Positions 1 through 7,708 of a stretch of 19,542 bases of DNA are shown here, piece by piece. The notes under the pieces are model-generated. The model saw nothing but the letters and a program-made list of their open reading frames with translations. It searched no databases and was not told where the DNA came from. Every line of letters starts with the position of its first letter. Position 1 is the first letter of the stretch. The position numbers were made by a program, and so were the translations under genes. Source of the stretch: JARRQB01 sp965368585 (GTDB lineage Bacteria; Pseudomonadota; Gammaproteobacteria; Chromatiales; Chromatiaceae); assembly GCA_965368585.1 (NCBI GenBank), contig CBDUNM010000101.1, positions 1 to 19,542 of the forward strand, read 5' to 3'.

Positions 1-977
1 AGGGGGTGCTGCGACCCGCTTTCGCCGAGTAGCCTGGGCATAACCGTTTTCTGTAGCGCAGCGAATGAATCCGGATCACGAAAAAAGCTGGTGACGTTGA
101 TCAGAAGATCGCTGAACAGCAGATCGGCTTCGCCCGGGGTCACCTGCAAATAGTGCAGATACTCGGGCAAACGATCGACTTTGTGAACCAGCATGCGGCG
201 TTTGATACGGCGCAGAATGGTGCTTCTCTTGTAGTCGGTGAAATCGTTGCCCGTGCGCGAACGAAGCACCATAAAGATCTTCGCCAAGTGGTCTTCGGCG
301 TCGTCGGGTAAACGGATATCGGCCGTGCGCTCCGCGCGAACGTAGGGATGGCCGGCAATCCGCGCCAGTTCCTCGGCGATTCCCTCGGGCGACATGACGT
401 AGTCGACACAACCGGCCGCGATCGCGCTGCCGGGCATACCAAAGTACTCGGCGCTGGCCTCGTCCTGGGCAAAGGTAACGCCGTCGCTGGTTTTGATTGC
501 CTTGAGTCCCTGGGTGCCATCCGAGGCTGTACCCGACAAGATCACGCCGATGGCCCGGTTGCCGAGCTCTTCCGACAAGGCCCGCATGAAGTAGTCGACC
601 GGCAGATGCTTGCCTCCTTCGGCCACCCGCTCCAGTAACTGCAGGGCACCGTGATGAATCCCCAGCGTAGTGTTAGGCGGGATGATGTATACGTGATCGG
701 GTTTGACCGGCACGTTGTCCGCCGCCTGTTCGATCGGCATGGCAGTCGAACCCTGCAACAACTGGGGCAAGAGGCTTTGATGCTTTGGATCCAGGTGCTG
801 GATCAATACGAACGCCAAACCGGTATTGTGCGGCAGGCTCTTGAGCAGACGCCTGAAGGCATCCAGACCGCCGGCGGACGCCCCGATACCGACCACGGGA
901 ACGCGGCATAGGCCCGCCGCGGTCTTGTCATCGGACCAAGGTTCAGCCCTGGCGACCGGGTCAACGGGGTGCGGCAT
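1..977 (-). CDS. CheB-CheR chimeric chemotaxis-type methylesterase/methyltransferase (partial, C-terminus outside window)
   Basis: The gene reads leftward and runs off the window edge; 325 codons are visible. The N-terminal domain (about residues 25-205) is a CheB methylesterase: GxSAGG with the nucleophile at Ser34, IQH with His61, and SGTASDG with Asp153 match the Ser-His-Asp triad. A CheR N-terminal domain follows (about 228-290), then the start of the CheR methyltransferase with NVTSFFRD (294-301). There is no receiver domain before CheB. This layout is that of CheB-CheR chimeras, which often continue into PAS and histidine kinase modules, so more domains may lie beyond position 1. The role is presumably signalling-linked protein methylation or demethylation. 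No methyl-accepting receptor is seen nearby. The start at 977 is chosen because AGAGAG lies 7 bases upstream. An in-frame ATG at 1007 is the alternative, with a stop just before it. The family call is firm; the substrate is unknown. Confidence 0.9.
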   Translation of the reverse strand, partial: MPHPVDPVARAEPWSDDKTAAGLCRVPVVGIGASAGGLDAFRRLLKSLPHNTGLAFVLIQHLDPKHQSLLPQLLQGSTAMPIEQAADNVPVKPDHVYIIPPNTTLGIHHGALQLLERVAEGGKHLPVDYFMRALSEELGNRAIGVILSGTASDGTQGLKAIKTSDGVTFAQDEASAEYFGMPGSAIAAGCVDYVMSPEGIAEELARIAGHPYVRAERTADIRLPDDAEDHLAKIFMVLRSRTGNDFTDYKRSTILRRIKRRMLVHKVDRLPEYLHYLQVTPGEADLLFSDLLINVTSFFRDPDSFAALQKTVMPRLLGESGSQHP

Positions 978-1279
978 ATTGAGTCTCTCTGGGTCGTTCA
1001 CTGCCATTGTGCGGCCATATTAATGCAGATGGGGCCAATTTCGTCGCGGTAGAGGTCGCACGCTCGCCGCCCAATCTTACGCAGATTTCGATTTAAACCT
1101 GCCGCGCGATACAACGGTTACCGTCGATTTGCTACAGTAACTGTCAGGAGGGGGCGTCGCATATCCGTAGTCTGAAACCGCTTTTGTTGAGAGTGACATA
1201 CCAGGAGTTCCGCTGCGCATGAACTCGCGTGCCAGGGACTAACCTATCGCAACGGCAGTACCGCCAGGAGTCGCCTGCA
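978..1279. other. Divergent intergenic region between the CheB-CheR gene and the GGDEF-EAL gene
   Basis: This gap of about 300 bases must hold the promoters of both divergent genes, but I see no convincing -35/-10 pair on either strand. It contains two short near-palindromes: CGGTTACCG around 1115-1123 and ACAGTAACTGT at 1134-1144. It also holds an isolated AGGAGGGGG at about 1146-1154 that precedes no start codon, and a seven-codon ATG mini-ORF (1219-1242, peptide MNSRARD) with CCAGGAG upstream. None of these can be assigned a function from sequence alone. Confidence 0.4.
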
Positions 1280-1282
1280 TTG
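1265..1282 (+). promoter_or_regulatory. Ribosome-binding site and TTG start of the GGDEF-EAL gene
   Basis: CAGGAG (1265-1270) lies nine bases before an in-frame TTG at 1280. The upstream in-frame GTG at 1229 has no Shine-Dalgarno sequence at useful spacing. The same arrangement, CCAGGGAGTCGC then TTGA, occurs before the paralogous kinase gene at 4049-4070, which supports TTG as the real start in both. Confidence 0.6.
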
Positions 1283-3931
1283 AAGCAGCCACTCATCAGT
1301 GGTCTCGACGACGGTGTATTGGAGCGCCTGCTGGACGAACTGAAGCGTTCACCCACAATCCACGACGCCTACGCCGAGGTCGTTCAGAACCTGCAGATCC
1401 ATCAAGTCGAACTCGAGCAGCAGAACAGGGAACTGAGGGAGATCCAGCAGGCACTGGAGCTGTCCCGTGACCGCTATGCGGAGTTATATGAGCGCGCGCC
1501 GGTCGGTTACGCGACGCTCAATCGGGTAGGCACGGTGAAACAGATCAATCTACCTGGGGCCTTGCTCTTGGAGACGGAGCGCGCGCGCATCGTGGGCACG
1601 TCGCTCGGACGTTTTCTGCAACGGGGTCAACGCAGGGCCCTGCTCAATCACCTGGCGCAGGTCATGGACAGCAACGAAAGCAGGTCACTGGAGTTGACGC
1701 TGCATTGCGACACAGGCCCACCTCGGGTGTTACGCCTGACAACGGACCATGCCCACCTCGAGAATGGCGAGCCTGTCTGCCACGTCGTCATACTGAACGT
1801 TACGGAAGAACGGCGGGCCAAAGACGCTTTGCACGAGAGTGTACGACTGATCGAACGCGCTCACATGGAGTGGCGCGAAGCCTTCGATGCGATTCATGAC
1901 CCGATTTTTTTGCACGACGCACAGGGACGTATCGTGCGGGCGAACCAGGCCTATGCCGCAGCAGGCGGCGCTGACGTTAAAACGTTGCCCGGACGCCGCT
2001 ATTGGGAGGTCTTTCCGAAATCGGACAGACCAATGCCGGGCTGCAGCGCCGCGGTTTCGGGTCGGCACGACACTTCTGAATCCAACGCGGAGATCGAACT
2101 GGATGACGGTCGTACCTTTCATAATCGAAACTTCGCGGCCCGTGACAGCAAAGGGAACTTCCAATACTGCGTGCATGTCATGGACGACATTACGGCGCTG
2201 AAGCAGGCGGAACGAAAAATCGCCACCGAGCGAACCTTCCTGCAAACCATTATCGACGGAATTGCCGATCCTATCGCGGTTATCGACGCAGATCACAACG
2301 TTTTGATGGTCAACAGCGCCGCGCGCCGGGATACCGAAGCGGAAAGCGTCCGGGCCGCCGGCGCCGGGTATCCGGGATTGATCCACCGAGGATCACAACC
2401 CGCGCAAGATGCAGGCTATCCCTATCGTCTGGACGACGTCATTGCATCGGGAGGGTCCGAGAAGGTCGTCCATCGGCAACGGGGAACCGACGGGCAATTG
2501 CGAACGATCGAATTGAGCGTGTCGCCGCTGCGCAATGACGACGGAGACGTGGTGGGAGTGATCGAGGCATCGCGCGATATCTCCGAGCACCTGCTGCTCC
2601 TGGATGAGCTGAAGCAGCGCGAGCTGCAGCTGGCGCACCTGGCGCAACACGACCCGCTCACGGCGCTACCGAATCGGCTGCTGTTTATCGATCGCCTCAG
2701 TCAGGCGGTCCATCGGGCGCACAGAATGCGCAAAAAGGTGGGGCTGCTGTTCGTCGATCTCGACCGCTTCAAGAAGCTCAATGACGGTTTTGGTCATCCA
2801 GCCGGCGACAGGGTACTCAAGCAAGTCGCGCAACGGTTGTGTGGCTTGTTCAGAGAGGACGATACCGTAGCGCGGCTTGGGGGAGACGAATTTACCGTCG
2901 TACTTTCTTCCGTCGAAGGCCCGCAGGACGCCGGCCTGGTTGCGCAAAAGATTCTCGATGTGTTCAAACAACCGTTTCAGATCGAACACCAGTCCCTGTA
3001 CATGACGGCCAGCGTCGGGATAAGCATCTACCCGGATGATGGCGCAAATGTCGACACCCTGGTCAAGAACGCGGACGCCGCCATGTACCGGGCCAAGGAG
3101 CAGGGGCGCGACACGTTTCAATACTACACCCAGGACATGACGACGCTGGCCTTCGAACACGTCATTCTGGAAAGCAGCCTGCGTCGGGCAATAGTCAACG
3201 AAGAATTCGTACTGCACTATCAGCCGCAAGTCGACATGTTGTCTGGCAGGACGATCGGCATTGAATCACTGGTCCGCTGGAATCATCCCGATCTGGGGCT
3301 GTTGCTGCCAAACCGGTTCATGTCCGTCGCGGAGGAAACCGGCATCATCGAAGCGGTCGGCGATTGGGTGCTCCACACGGCGTGCGCGCAGTTGCGCAAG
3401 TGGCGAGAGGAGGGGCTCGCGTCAAACCTCACTGTCAAGGTCAATCTGTCGAAGCGGCAACTGGAAGACGCGTCACTCGTTAAGACGGTCGGTCGCGCGC
3501 TGCGACGCAGTGGGCTCGACCCACAAGCGCTCGCGTTCGAAATTACCGAGACCATGATCCTGATTGATCAGCAACGGGCGGAAGATACTCTGAGCAGCCT
3601 GTGCGGTATTGGTACAAACATTGCGATTGATGACTTCGGGACTGGATATTCATCCCTGAGTCAACTGAAGTCCTTACCCGTCAACGAGCTGAAGATTGAC
3701 AAATCATTCGTCACGGACATATCAAGCGACGAAAACGATGTCGCCATCACACGAGCAATCGTCGGGCTCGGAGAGAGTCTGAATCTCCGGGTGATCGCCG
3801 AAGGCATCGAAACGGAGGAGCAGGCCTCGATACTGCAGCGCATGGGATGCCGGCACGGCCAGGGATATTACTATTGTCGCCCCATTCCTGCGGACCAAAT
3901 GAGGTTATATCTGCGGGACATTCGTGGTTAG
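1280..3931 (+). CDS. PAS-PAS-PAS-GGDEF-EAL cyclic-di-GMP turnover protein
   Basis: This is a soluble, probably cytoplasmic sensor of 883 residues from the TTG start (900 from the GTG at 1229); no membrane segment is visible. Order of domains: a coiled coil (about 35-65), PAS1 (65-175), PAS2 (193-310), PAS3 (320-440), a GGDEF diguanylate cyclase (455-612) and an EAL phosphodiesterase (624-876). The cyclase has an intact GGDEF (534-538), and REDD lies five residues before it, matching the RxxD product-inhibition I-site. The EAL motif reads ESL (662-664), which keeps the metal-binding Glu. Other phosphodiesterase signatures are present: VNLS, DDFGTGYSS (from Asp784), KIDKSF, AEGIE and QGYYYCRP. 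Both activities could therefore work, with PAS input setting the balance. PAS2 keeps only one Cys of the Cys-rich motif seen in some PAS domains. The N-terminal module is a close paralogue of the next gene's, and the pair is probably co-transcribed. The ligand is unknown. Confidence 0.93.
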   Translation: MKQPLISGLDDGVLERLLDELKRSPTIHDAYAEVVQNLQIHQVELEQQNRELREIQQALELSRDRYAELYERAPVGYATLNRVGTVKQINLPGALLLETERARIVGTSLGRFLQRGQRRALLNHLAQVMDSNESRSLELTLHCDTGPPRVLRLTTDHAHLENGEPVCHVVILNVTEERRAKDALHESVRLIERAHMEWREAFDAIHDPIFLHDAQGRIVRANQAYAAAGGADVKTLPGRRYWEVFPKSDRPMPGCSAAVSGRHDTSESNAEIELDDGRTFHNRNFAARDSKGNFQYCVHVMDDITALKQAERKIATERTFLQTIIDGIADPIAVIDADHNVLMVNSAARRDTEAESVRAAGAGYPGLIHRGSQPAQDAGYPYRLDDVIASGGSEKVVHRQRGTDGQLRTIELSVSPLRNDDGDVVGVIEASRDISEHLLLLDELKQRELQLAHLAQHDPLTALPNRLLFIDRLSQAVHRAHRMRKKVGLLFVDLDRFKKLNDGFGHPAGDRVLKQVAQRLCGLFREDDTVARLGGDEFTVVLSSVEGPQDAGLVAQKILDVFKQPFQIEHQSLYMTASVGISIYPDDGANVDTLVKNADAAMYRAKEQGRDTFQYYTQDMTTLAFEHVILESSLRRAIVNEEFVLHYQPQVDMLSGRTIGIESLVRWNHPDLGLLLPNRFMSVAEETGIIEAVGDWVLHTACAQLRKWREEGLASNLTVKVNLSKRQLEDASLVKTVGRALRRSGLDPQALAFEITETMILIDQQRAEDTLSSLCGIGTNIAIDDFGTGYSSLSQLKSLPVNELKIDKSFVTDISSDENDVAITRAIVGLGESLNLRVIAEGIETEEQASILQRMGCRHGQGYYYCRPIPADQMRLYLRDIRG

Positions 3932-4049
3932 ATGAACGGCACTTGCTGCACCGACACGGGATGTGCGCCGCGATTGGAAGCCGGTCACGGGCGATCACCC
4001 GACTCAACCCGCGGAACGCACACGCGTCGCGCTGTCGCTGCGTATCCAC

Positions 4050-4069
4050 CAGGGAGTCGCTCCGAATTG
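4050..4069 (+). promoter_or_regulatory. Ribosome-binding site and TTG start of the PAS histidine kinase gene
   Basis: AGGGAG (4051-4056) lies ten bases before an in-frame TTG at 4067. The ATG at 3932, directly after the upstream stop codon, is in frame but has no Shine-Dalgarno sequence. The 45 residues it would add look compositionally unlike a domain and have no counterpart in the paralogue. The block CCACCAGGGAGTCGC resembles CCGCCAGGAGTCGC before the TTG at 1280. Confidence 0.55.
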
Positions 4070-5236
4070 ATCTTCAAAACTGACGGTCTCAGCCCCGATG
4101 CATTTCGACGGCGGCCCGACGATCGCGAATCATCGCCCGTGGACGAAGCCGGTTATCGACTTGCTGTCGCAGAGCTGCGGCAACACCAAGCGGAGCTCGA
4201 ACAGCAGAATCGAGAGCTGCGGGACACGCAGCAAGCGCTCAAAGCATCCCGCGATGAGTATGCCCGGCTCTACGATTCGGCACCGGTTGGTTATGCCACT
4301 CTCGATCGGGTAGGAACTGTCAGGCAGATCAACCTGCCGTGCGCAAGACTGCTGGGCGCGGAGCGCACCGCCATTCTGGGAACGCCGCTCGGGCGGTTTC
4401 TCGCTGCAGGCGAGCGCAACATGCTGCACCACTATCTGACCCAAGTGCTGACGACCGGGATCCGCTGCTCGCTCGATGTCCGACTGTCGGGCGAGTCGGA
4501 TCGGCCGTCGGTGCTGCGCCTGCACGGCGAACGATCACAAAGCGAAACCGAGGGAGCGGTCTGCCGGGTATCGGTGATGGACGTTACCGACGAAAAGCGC
4601 GCCGAGGACCTGCTCCGGACGTCGCTGGAAGAAAAGGATGTCTTGCTCCGGGAAATCCACCACCGGGTCAAAAACAACCTGCAAATCGTCGCCAGGCTGC
4701 TGTCGCTCCAGGCCAGCGCTATCGATGCGGAAGACGCACGGACGGCGCTGCGGGAAAGCCAGCAGCGCGTGCAATTGATGGCCCAATTGCACGAAAAGCT
4801 CTATCAATCGCAGGACTTGAACGGAATCGAGTTCGGTGTGTTTATTGAGGACAGGGTCGCCGAGCTGGGGCGCTATTACGGCGCCGGCAACCGGATCGAG
4901 TTGCGCACGCAGATGGATTTTGTCCGGCTGGGCATCGACCAGGCCGTTCCCTGTGCGCAAATCGTCAACGAACTGGTGTCTAATGCGATCCGGCACGGCT
5001 TCGCGTCGAATCTGTTGGGAGTGATCAGCGTTTCGTTGCGCCGACCGACGCGGCGGGACGTCGTTATCGAAGTGTGCGACAACGGCGTGGGGCTGGCTGG
5101 CGATCGGGACTGGAGATCCAGCCCGAATCTGGGCCTTAAACTGGTGGAAACTCTTGCCAAGCAGCTGCACGGCAAAATCGAACGCGTAAGCGGGCCTGGG
5201 ACGGCGTTCAAATTGCAGTTCGAGCTAGCACGATAG
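4067..5236 (+). CDS. PAS sensor histidine kinase, HisKA_2 family
   Basis: This kinase has 389 residues from the TTG start, or 434 if the ATG at 3932 is used. A coiled coil (about 32-60) leads into one PAS domain (60-180). Next is the HisKA_2 dimerisation/phosphoacceptor box EIHHRVKNNLQ (His198-His199; by analogy with HWE kinases the His before Arg is the likely acceptor). The ATP-binding domain (about 280-385) has the N-box NELVSNAIRHG (from Asn301), G1 DNGVGL (from Asp338) and a G2-like LGLKLVETL. No transmembrane segment is seen, so it should sense an intracellular signal. About 55 of the first 80 residues of the coiled-coil/PAS part match the upstream GGDEF-EAL protein, including APVGYATL and QINLP. 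No response regulator is encoded in the window, so its partner is unknown. It lies 135 bases after the upstream gene on the same strand, probably in one transcript. Confidence 0.9.
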   Translation: MIFKTDGLSPDAFRRRPDDRESSPVDEAGYRLAVAELRQHQAELEQQNRELRDTQQALKASRDEYARLYDSAPVGYATLDRVGTVRQINLPCARLLGAERTAILGTPLGRFLAAGERNMLHHYLTQVLTTGIRCSLDVRLSGESDRPSVLRLHGERSQSETEGAVCRVSVMDVTDEKRAEDLLRTSLEEKDVLLREIHHRVKNNLQIVARLLSLQASAIDAEDARTALRESQQRVQLMAQLHEKLYQSQDLNGIEFGVFIEDRVAELGRYYGAGNRIELRTQMDFVRLGIDQAVPCAQIVNELVSNAIRHGFASNLLGVISVSLRRPTRRDVVIEVCDNGVGLAGDRDWRSSPNLGLKLVETLAKQLHGKIERVSGPGTAFKLQFELAR

Positions 5237-5339
5237 CGCTACCGACCGCGACGCGCCGGGTCATCGCTTGAGTTTCCCGCGCCGGGCGCGCGAAGCATTT
5301 CACGGGATATCGATCTCGAGCCACAGCGGGTCTTCGCGC
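5237..5339. other. Convergent gap with a GC palindrome
   Basis: This short space separates the ends of the kinase gene and the leftward acyl-CoA synthetase gene. It contains the GC-rich palindrome CGCGCCGGGCGCG (5278-5290). No T-run follows it on either strand, so I do not call it an intrinsic terminator. Confidence 0.3.
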
Positions 5340-7178
5340 TCAGCCGTCGGCCAATCCGCCGGAATACATTTCTTCGACTTGGTGCGCATAATGCTCGAGC
5401 ACTTTGGGTCGCTTTACCTTGAGGGTCGGCGTGATCAATCCCTCGTCGATGGTCCAGGGGTCAAGGGTGATGCTGACACGGCGAATCTTGGCGTAACCCG
5501 GAAAATCGCCCAACGCCTGTTTTATGCGGCGCAATACCGCATTGTGTACGCGATGGTCTTCGAGCGATTCAGGCCGTATGGGATCCAACCCGAGATCCTG
5601 CGCCAGGCTGGGCCAGTGATCCGCGCTCAAAACGGCCAAGGCGGTCAGATAGGGTCTCCCCTCGCCAACGACCATGACCTGTTCGAAAAGGCTATCCATC
5701 GCAATCGCCAGCTCCATGTCGGCGGGCGGAATCTTCTCGCCGTTGGACAACACCAGGATATCCTTGAGCCGGCCCGTGATGTAGATGTGGCCCCGCTCAC
5801 CCAGCCGCGCCTGGTCGCCGGTGTGCAGCCAGCCGTCCGGCTCGATAATCTGCGCCGTTGCCGCGTGATTGTTCCAGTAGCCCTGCATGACGCCGGGTCC
5901 TTTGACCAGGAGCTCGTCGTGCTCGCCGATACGCACCCGGGTGCCGCGGATCACCACGCCGACGCTTTCGGGAATATTGTCCTCCAACGGGTTGACGCTG
6001 ACGACCGGACTGGTCTCCGTCAGACCGTAACCTTGCACAATGGGCACTCCCAAGCCGAGAAAAACCCGGGCGATGTCGGCTGACAACGGCGCTCCGCCAC
6101 TGACAGCAATCCTCAGCCTGCCCCCCATACTGGATACGATCTTTGACGCGACCAAGCGGCTCAAGACCGGCCAAAGCAACTGGCGTGGCTCCCAGGGCCC
6201 CCTGCCCTGCTGGCGCAGGAAACACGACCAGCCGACGCTGATAGTCAGGTCGAACAGGCGCCGCGCGAACGTCGACTTCTTCGCCAGTTGGTCTTTTATC
6301 CGGCCGTATACGCGCTCGAATATGCGCGGCACGGCAATCAACACGGTAGGCCTGACCGTGCGCAGGTCGTCGGCCATCTGAGGCACCGATCGCGCGTACG
6401 CCACCGTCGACCCGGCCATCATGGGCAAATAGTATCCGCCGGTGCGCTCCAGTGTGTGCGATAAAGGCAGGAAGGACAAAAACACATCCTGTTCATAACA
6501 ATCGATCAGTGTCAACGCGGCATGCGCGACCGAGAGCATATTGTTGTGACTCAACATGACACCTTTGGGCCGGCCGGTGGTCCCGGAGGTGTACACGATA
6601 GACGCGAGGGAGTGGGCATCCGCGGCTTTGCGCACCTGCAGCGTCCCTCCCGTCGCCGGTAGCCAACCCGCTTCGGCCACACGGATACGGTCGTCGTTGC
6701 GGTCGAATTTCCGGGCTTCATCGCTGTCGTCGACCAACACAACCCGCTGTAAGGAGCCCTCCTCAGCTATGACCGGCGCCAGTCGCTTCCATCGCCCGGC
6801 GTCCTGCACGATCAGCAATTTGACCGCGGCCTCCTCCAGTATGTACGCAACGTTGTCGGGCCGGTCGTCGGTATACAAGGGCACCGTCACCAGGCCGAGC
6901 GACATGGCCGCCTGGTCGAACATGACCCACTCCGGGCAATTTCGCAGCAGGATACCGACCCGGTCGCCCGTTTGCAGCGACTCGCTCGCCATCGCCTGCT
7001 GCCAGCGCGCAACCTGTTCCGCCATGTCGTTCCAGGTCAGGGAAAGCCACGTCTTTTGTTTGCGGTCGTAGTGACGATAGGCCTCATTGGCGGCGGAGCG
7101 GTGGACGCGACGTGCGAACAGTCCGTCTAAGGTACGTGCCTCTTCCGCCGAAATCAGATTCTCATGCAACGCTGTCAA
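5340..7178 (-). CDS. Long-chain fatty acid--CoA ligase (AMP-forming)
   Basis: This is an adenylate-forming enzyme of 612 residues, a normal length for FadD15/FAA1-type acyl-CoA synthetases. It should activate long-chain fatty acids with ATP and CoA through an acyl-AMP intermediate. Motifs seen: the ATP/AMP loop YTSGTTGRPKG (196-206), GYGLTETSP (383-391), HTGD (452-455), GRLKD (469-473) and SNGEKIPP shortly after. Near the C-terminus TLKVKRPKV fits the catalytic-lysine region. No signal peptide or clear membrane segment is present. The start is TTG at 7178: GGGGAG sits six bases upstream and no closer ATG fits. It is transcribed leftward as a single gene, divergent from thiS and convergent with the kinase gene. 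Acyl chain preference cannot be read from the sequence. Confidence 0.93.
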   Translation of the reverse strand: MTALHENLISAEEARTLDGLFARRVHRSAANEAYRHYDRKQKTWLSLTWNDMAEQVARWQQAMASESLQTGDRVGILLRNCPEWVMFDQAAMSLGLVTVPLYTDDRPDNVAYILEEAAVKLLIVQDAGRWKRLAPVIAEEGSLQRVVLVDDSDEARKFDRNDDRIRVAEAGWLPATGGTLQVRKAADAHSLASIVYTSGTTGRPKGVMLSHNNMLSVAHAALTLIDCYEQDVFLSFLPLSHTLERTGGYYLPMMAGSTVAYARSVPQMADDLRTVRPTVLIAVPRIFERVYGRIKDQLAKKSTFARRLFDLTISVGWSCFLRQQGRGPWEPRQLLWPVLSRLVASKIVSSMGGRLRIAVSGGAPLSADIARVFLGLGVPIVQGYGLTETSPVVSVNPLEDNIPESVGVVIRGTRVRIGEHDELLVKGPGVMQGYWNNHAATAQIIEPDGWLHTGDQARLGERGHIYITGRLKDILVLSNGEKIPPADMELAIAMDSLFEQVMVVGEGRPYLTALAVLSADHWPSLAQDLGLDPIRPESLEDHRVHNAVLRRIKQALGDFPGYAKIRRVSITLDPWTIDEGLITPTLKVKRPKVLEHYAHQVEEMYSGGLADG

Positions 7179-7439
7179 CCTGTTCTCCCCCTAAACCCTG
7201 AATCCGGCGGCAGATACGAAACCGGGGCGACCTCCCAGCGGACGTTCCCGGTTGTTCGTATGCCGATCGCCGCAATCGGACGACGCGGCGCTGCCCCCGC
7301 GAGTTACCGCTTTCACCCGCCACGCAGCGTTGCGCCGGTGATGATTGTCGCGCGTCGGCGACTGCCCGCAGCCATTCGGGTAAGCGCGCAGTTTAGTGTA
7401 ACATTGGCGCTGGTTTCAGTGGTTCATCCCGGACAGGTC
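7179..7439. other. Divergent intergenic region between the acyl-CoA ligase gene and thiS
   Basis: This stretch of 261 bases must contain the promoters for both directions. The ribosome-binding site of the ligase (GGGGAG on the minus strand, 7185-7190) lies at the left end. I looked for a TPP riboswitch before thiS and did not recognise its conserved core. No strong -35/-10 pair stands out. Confidence 0.4.
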
Positions 7440-7640
7440 ATGCAGATCCATCTCAATGGCACCGATCGTGAAATCGCCGACGGCGCCACGCTGGCGACAC
7501 TCATAGAGCAACTCGACCTGGGACAGCGGCGCATCGCCGTCGAGGTCAACGAGGAACTGGTGCCGCGCGCCCTGCTTGCGTCCCGCCGCCTATCGCCCGG
7601 AGATCATGTGGAGATAGTTCATGCCATTGGCGGCGGCTGA
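7440..7640 (+). CDS. thiS: Sulfur carrier protein ThiS
   Basis: ThiS is a ubiquitin-fold sulfur carrier. Its C-terminal glycine is adenylated and converted to a thiocarboxylate, which gives sulfur to ThiG for the thiazole ring of thiamine. The product is 66 residues, the usual size, starts MQIHLNG, contains VEVNEELVPR and ends in the required Gly-Gly (HAIGGG). The open frame extends further upstream, but only the ATG at 7440 gives a family-length protein, with GGACAGG just before it. thiG follows after 68 bases on the same strand, so the two are probably co-transcribed. The ThiF, ThiO and ThiE partners are not in the window. Confidence 0.93.
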   Translation: MQIHLNGTDREIADGATLATLIEQLDLGQRRIAVEVNEELVPRALLASRRLSPGDHVEIVHAIGGG

Positions 7641-7708
7641 TTTAACCCGCCACTGCTCCCTTCGACTGCAGCGCCCGCGCGGCGTCAACCAACGGTTAGG
7701 GCATCAAT

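Noticed and set aside
1219..1242. Seven-codon mini-ORF upstream of the GGDEF-EAL gene as a leader peptide gene
   Set aside because: It has a plausible binding site but no coupling to the main start and no recognisable attenuator features.
3932..4066. Extra N-terminal 45 residues of the kinase from the ATG directly after the upstream stop
   Set aside because: There is no ribosome-binding site and no similarity to the paralogue; the TTG at 4067 fits better, though the ATG cannot be excluded.
5278..5290. GC palindrome as a terminator between convergent genes
   Set aside because: The loop is too small and no T-run follows on either strand.
5268..6083. A 271-codon plus-strand frame opposite the acyl-CoA ligase
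   Set aside because: The ligase motifs are read on the minus strand; the plus frame resembles no family.
7179..7439. Possible TPP riboswitch before thiS
   Set aside because: The conserved TPP aptamer core was not found by eye; a covariance-model search would settle it.
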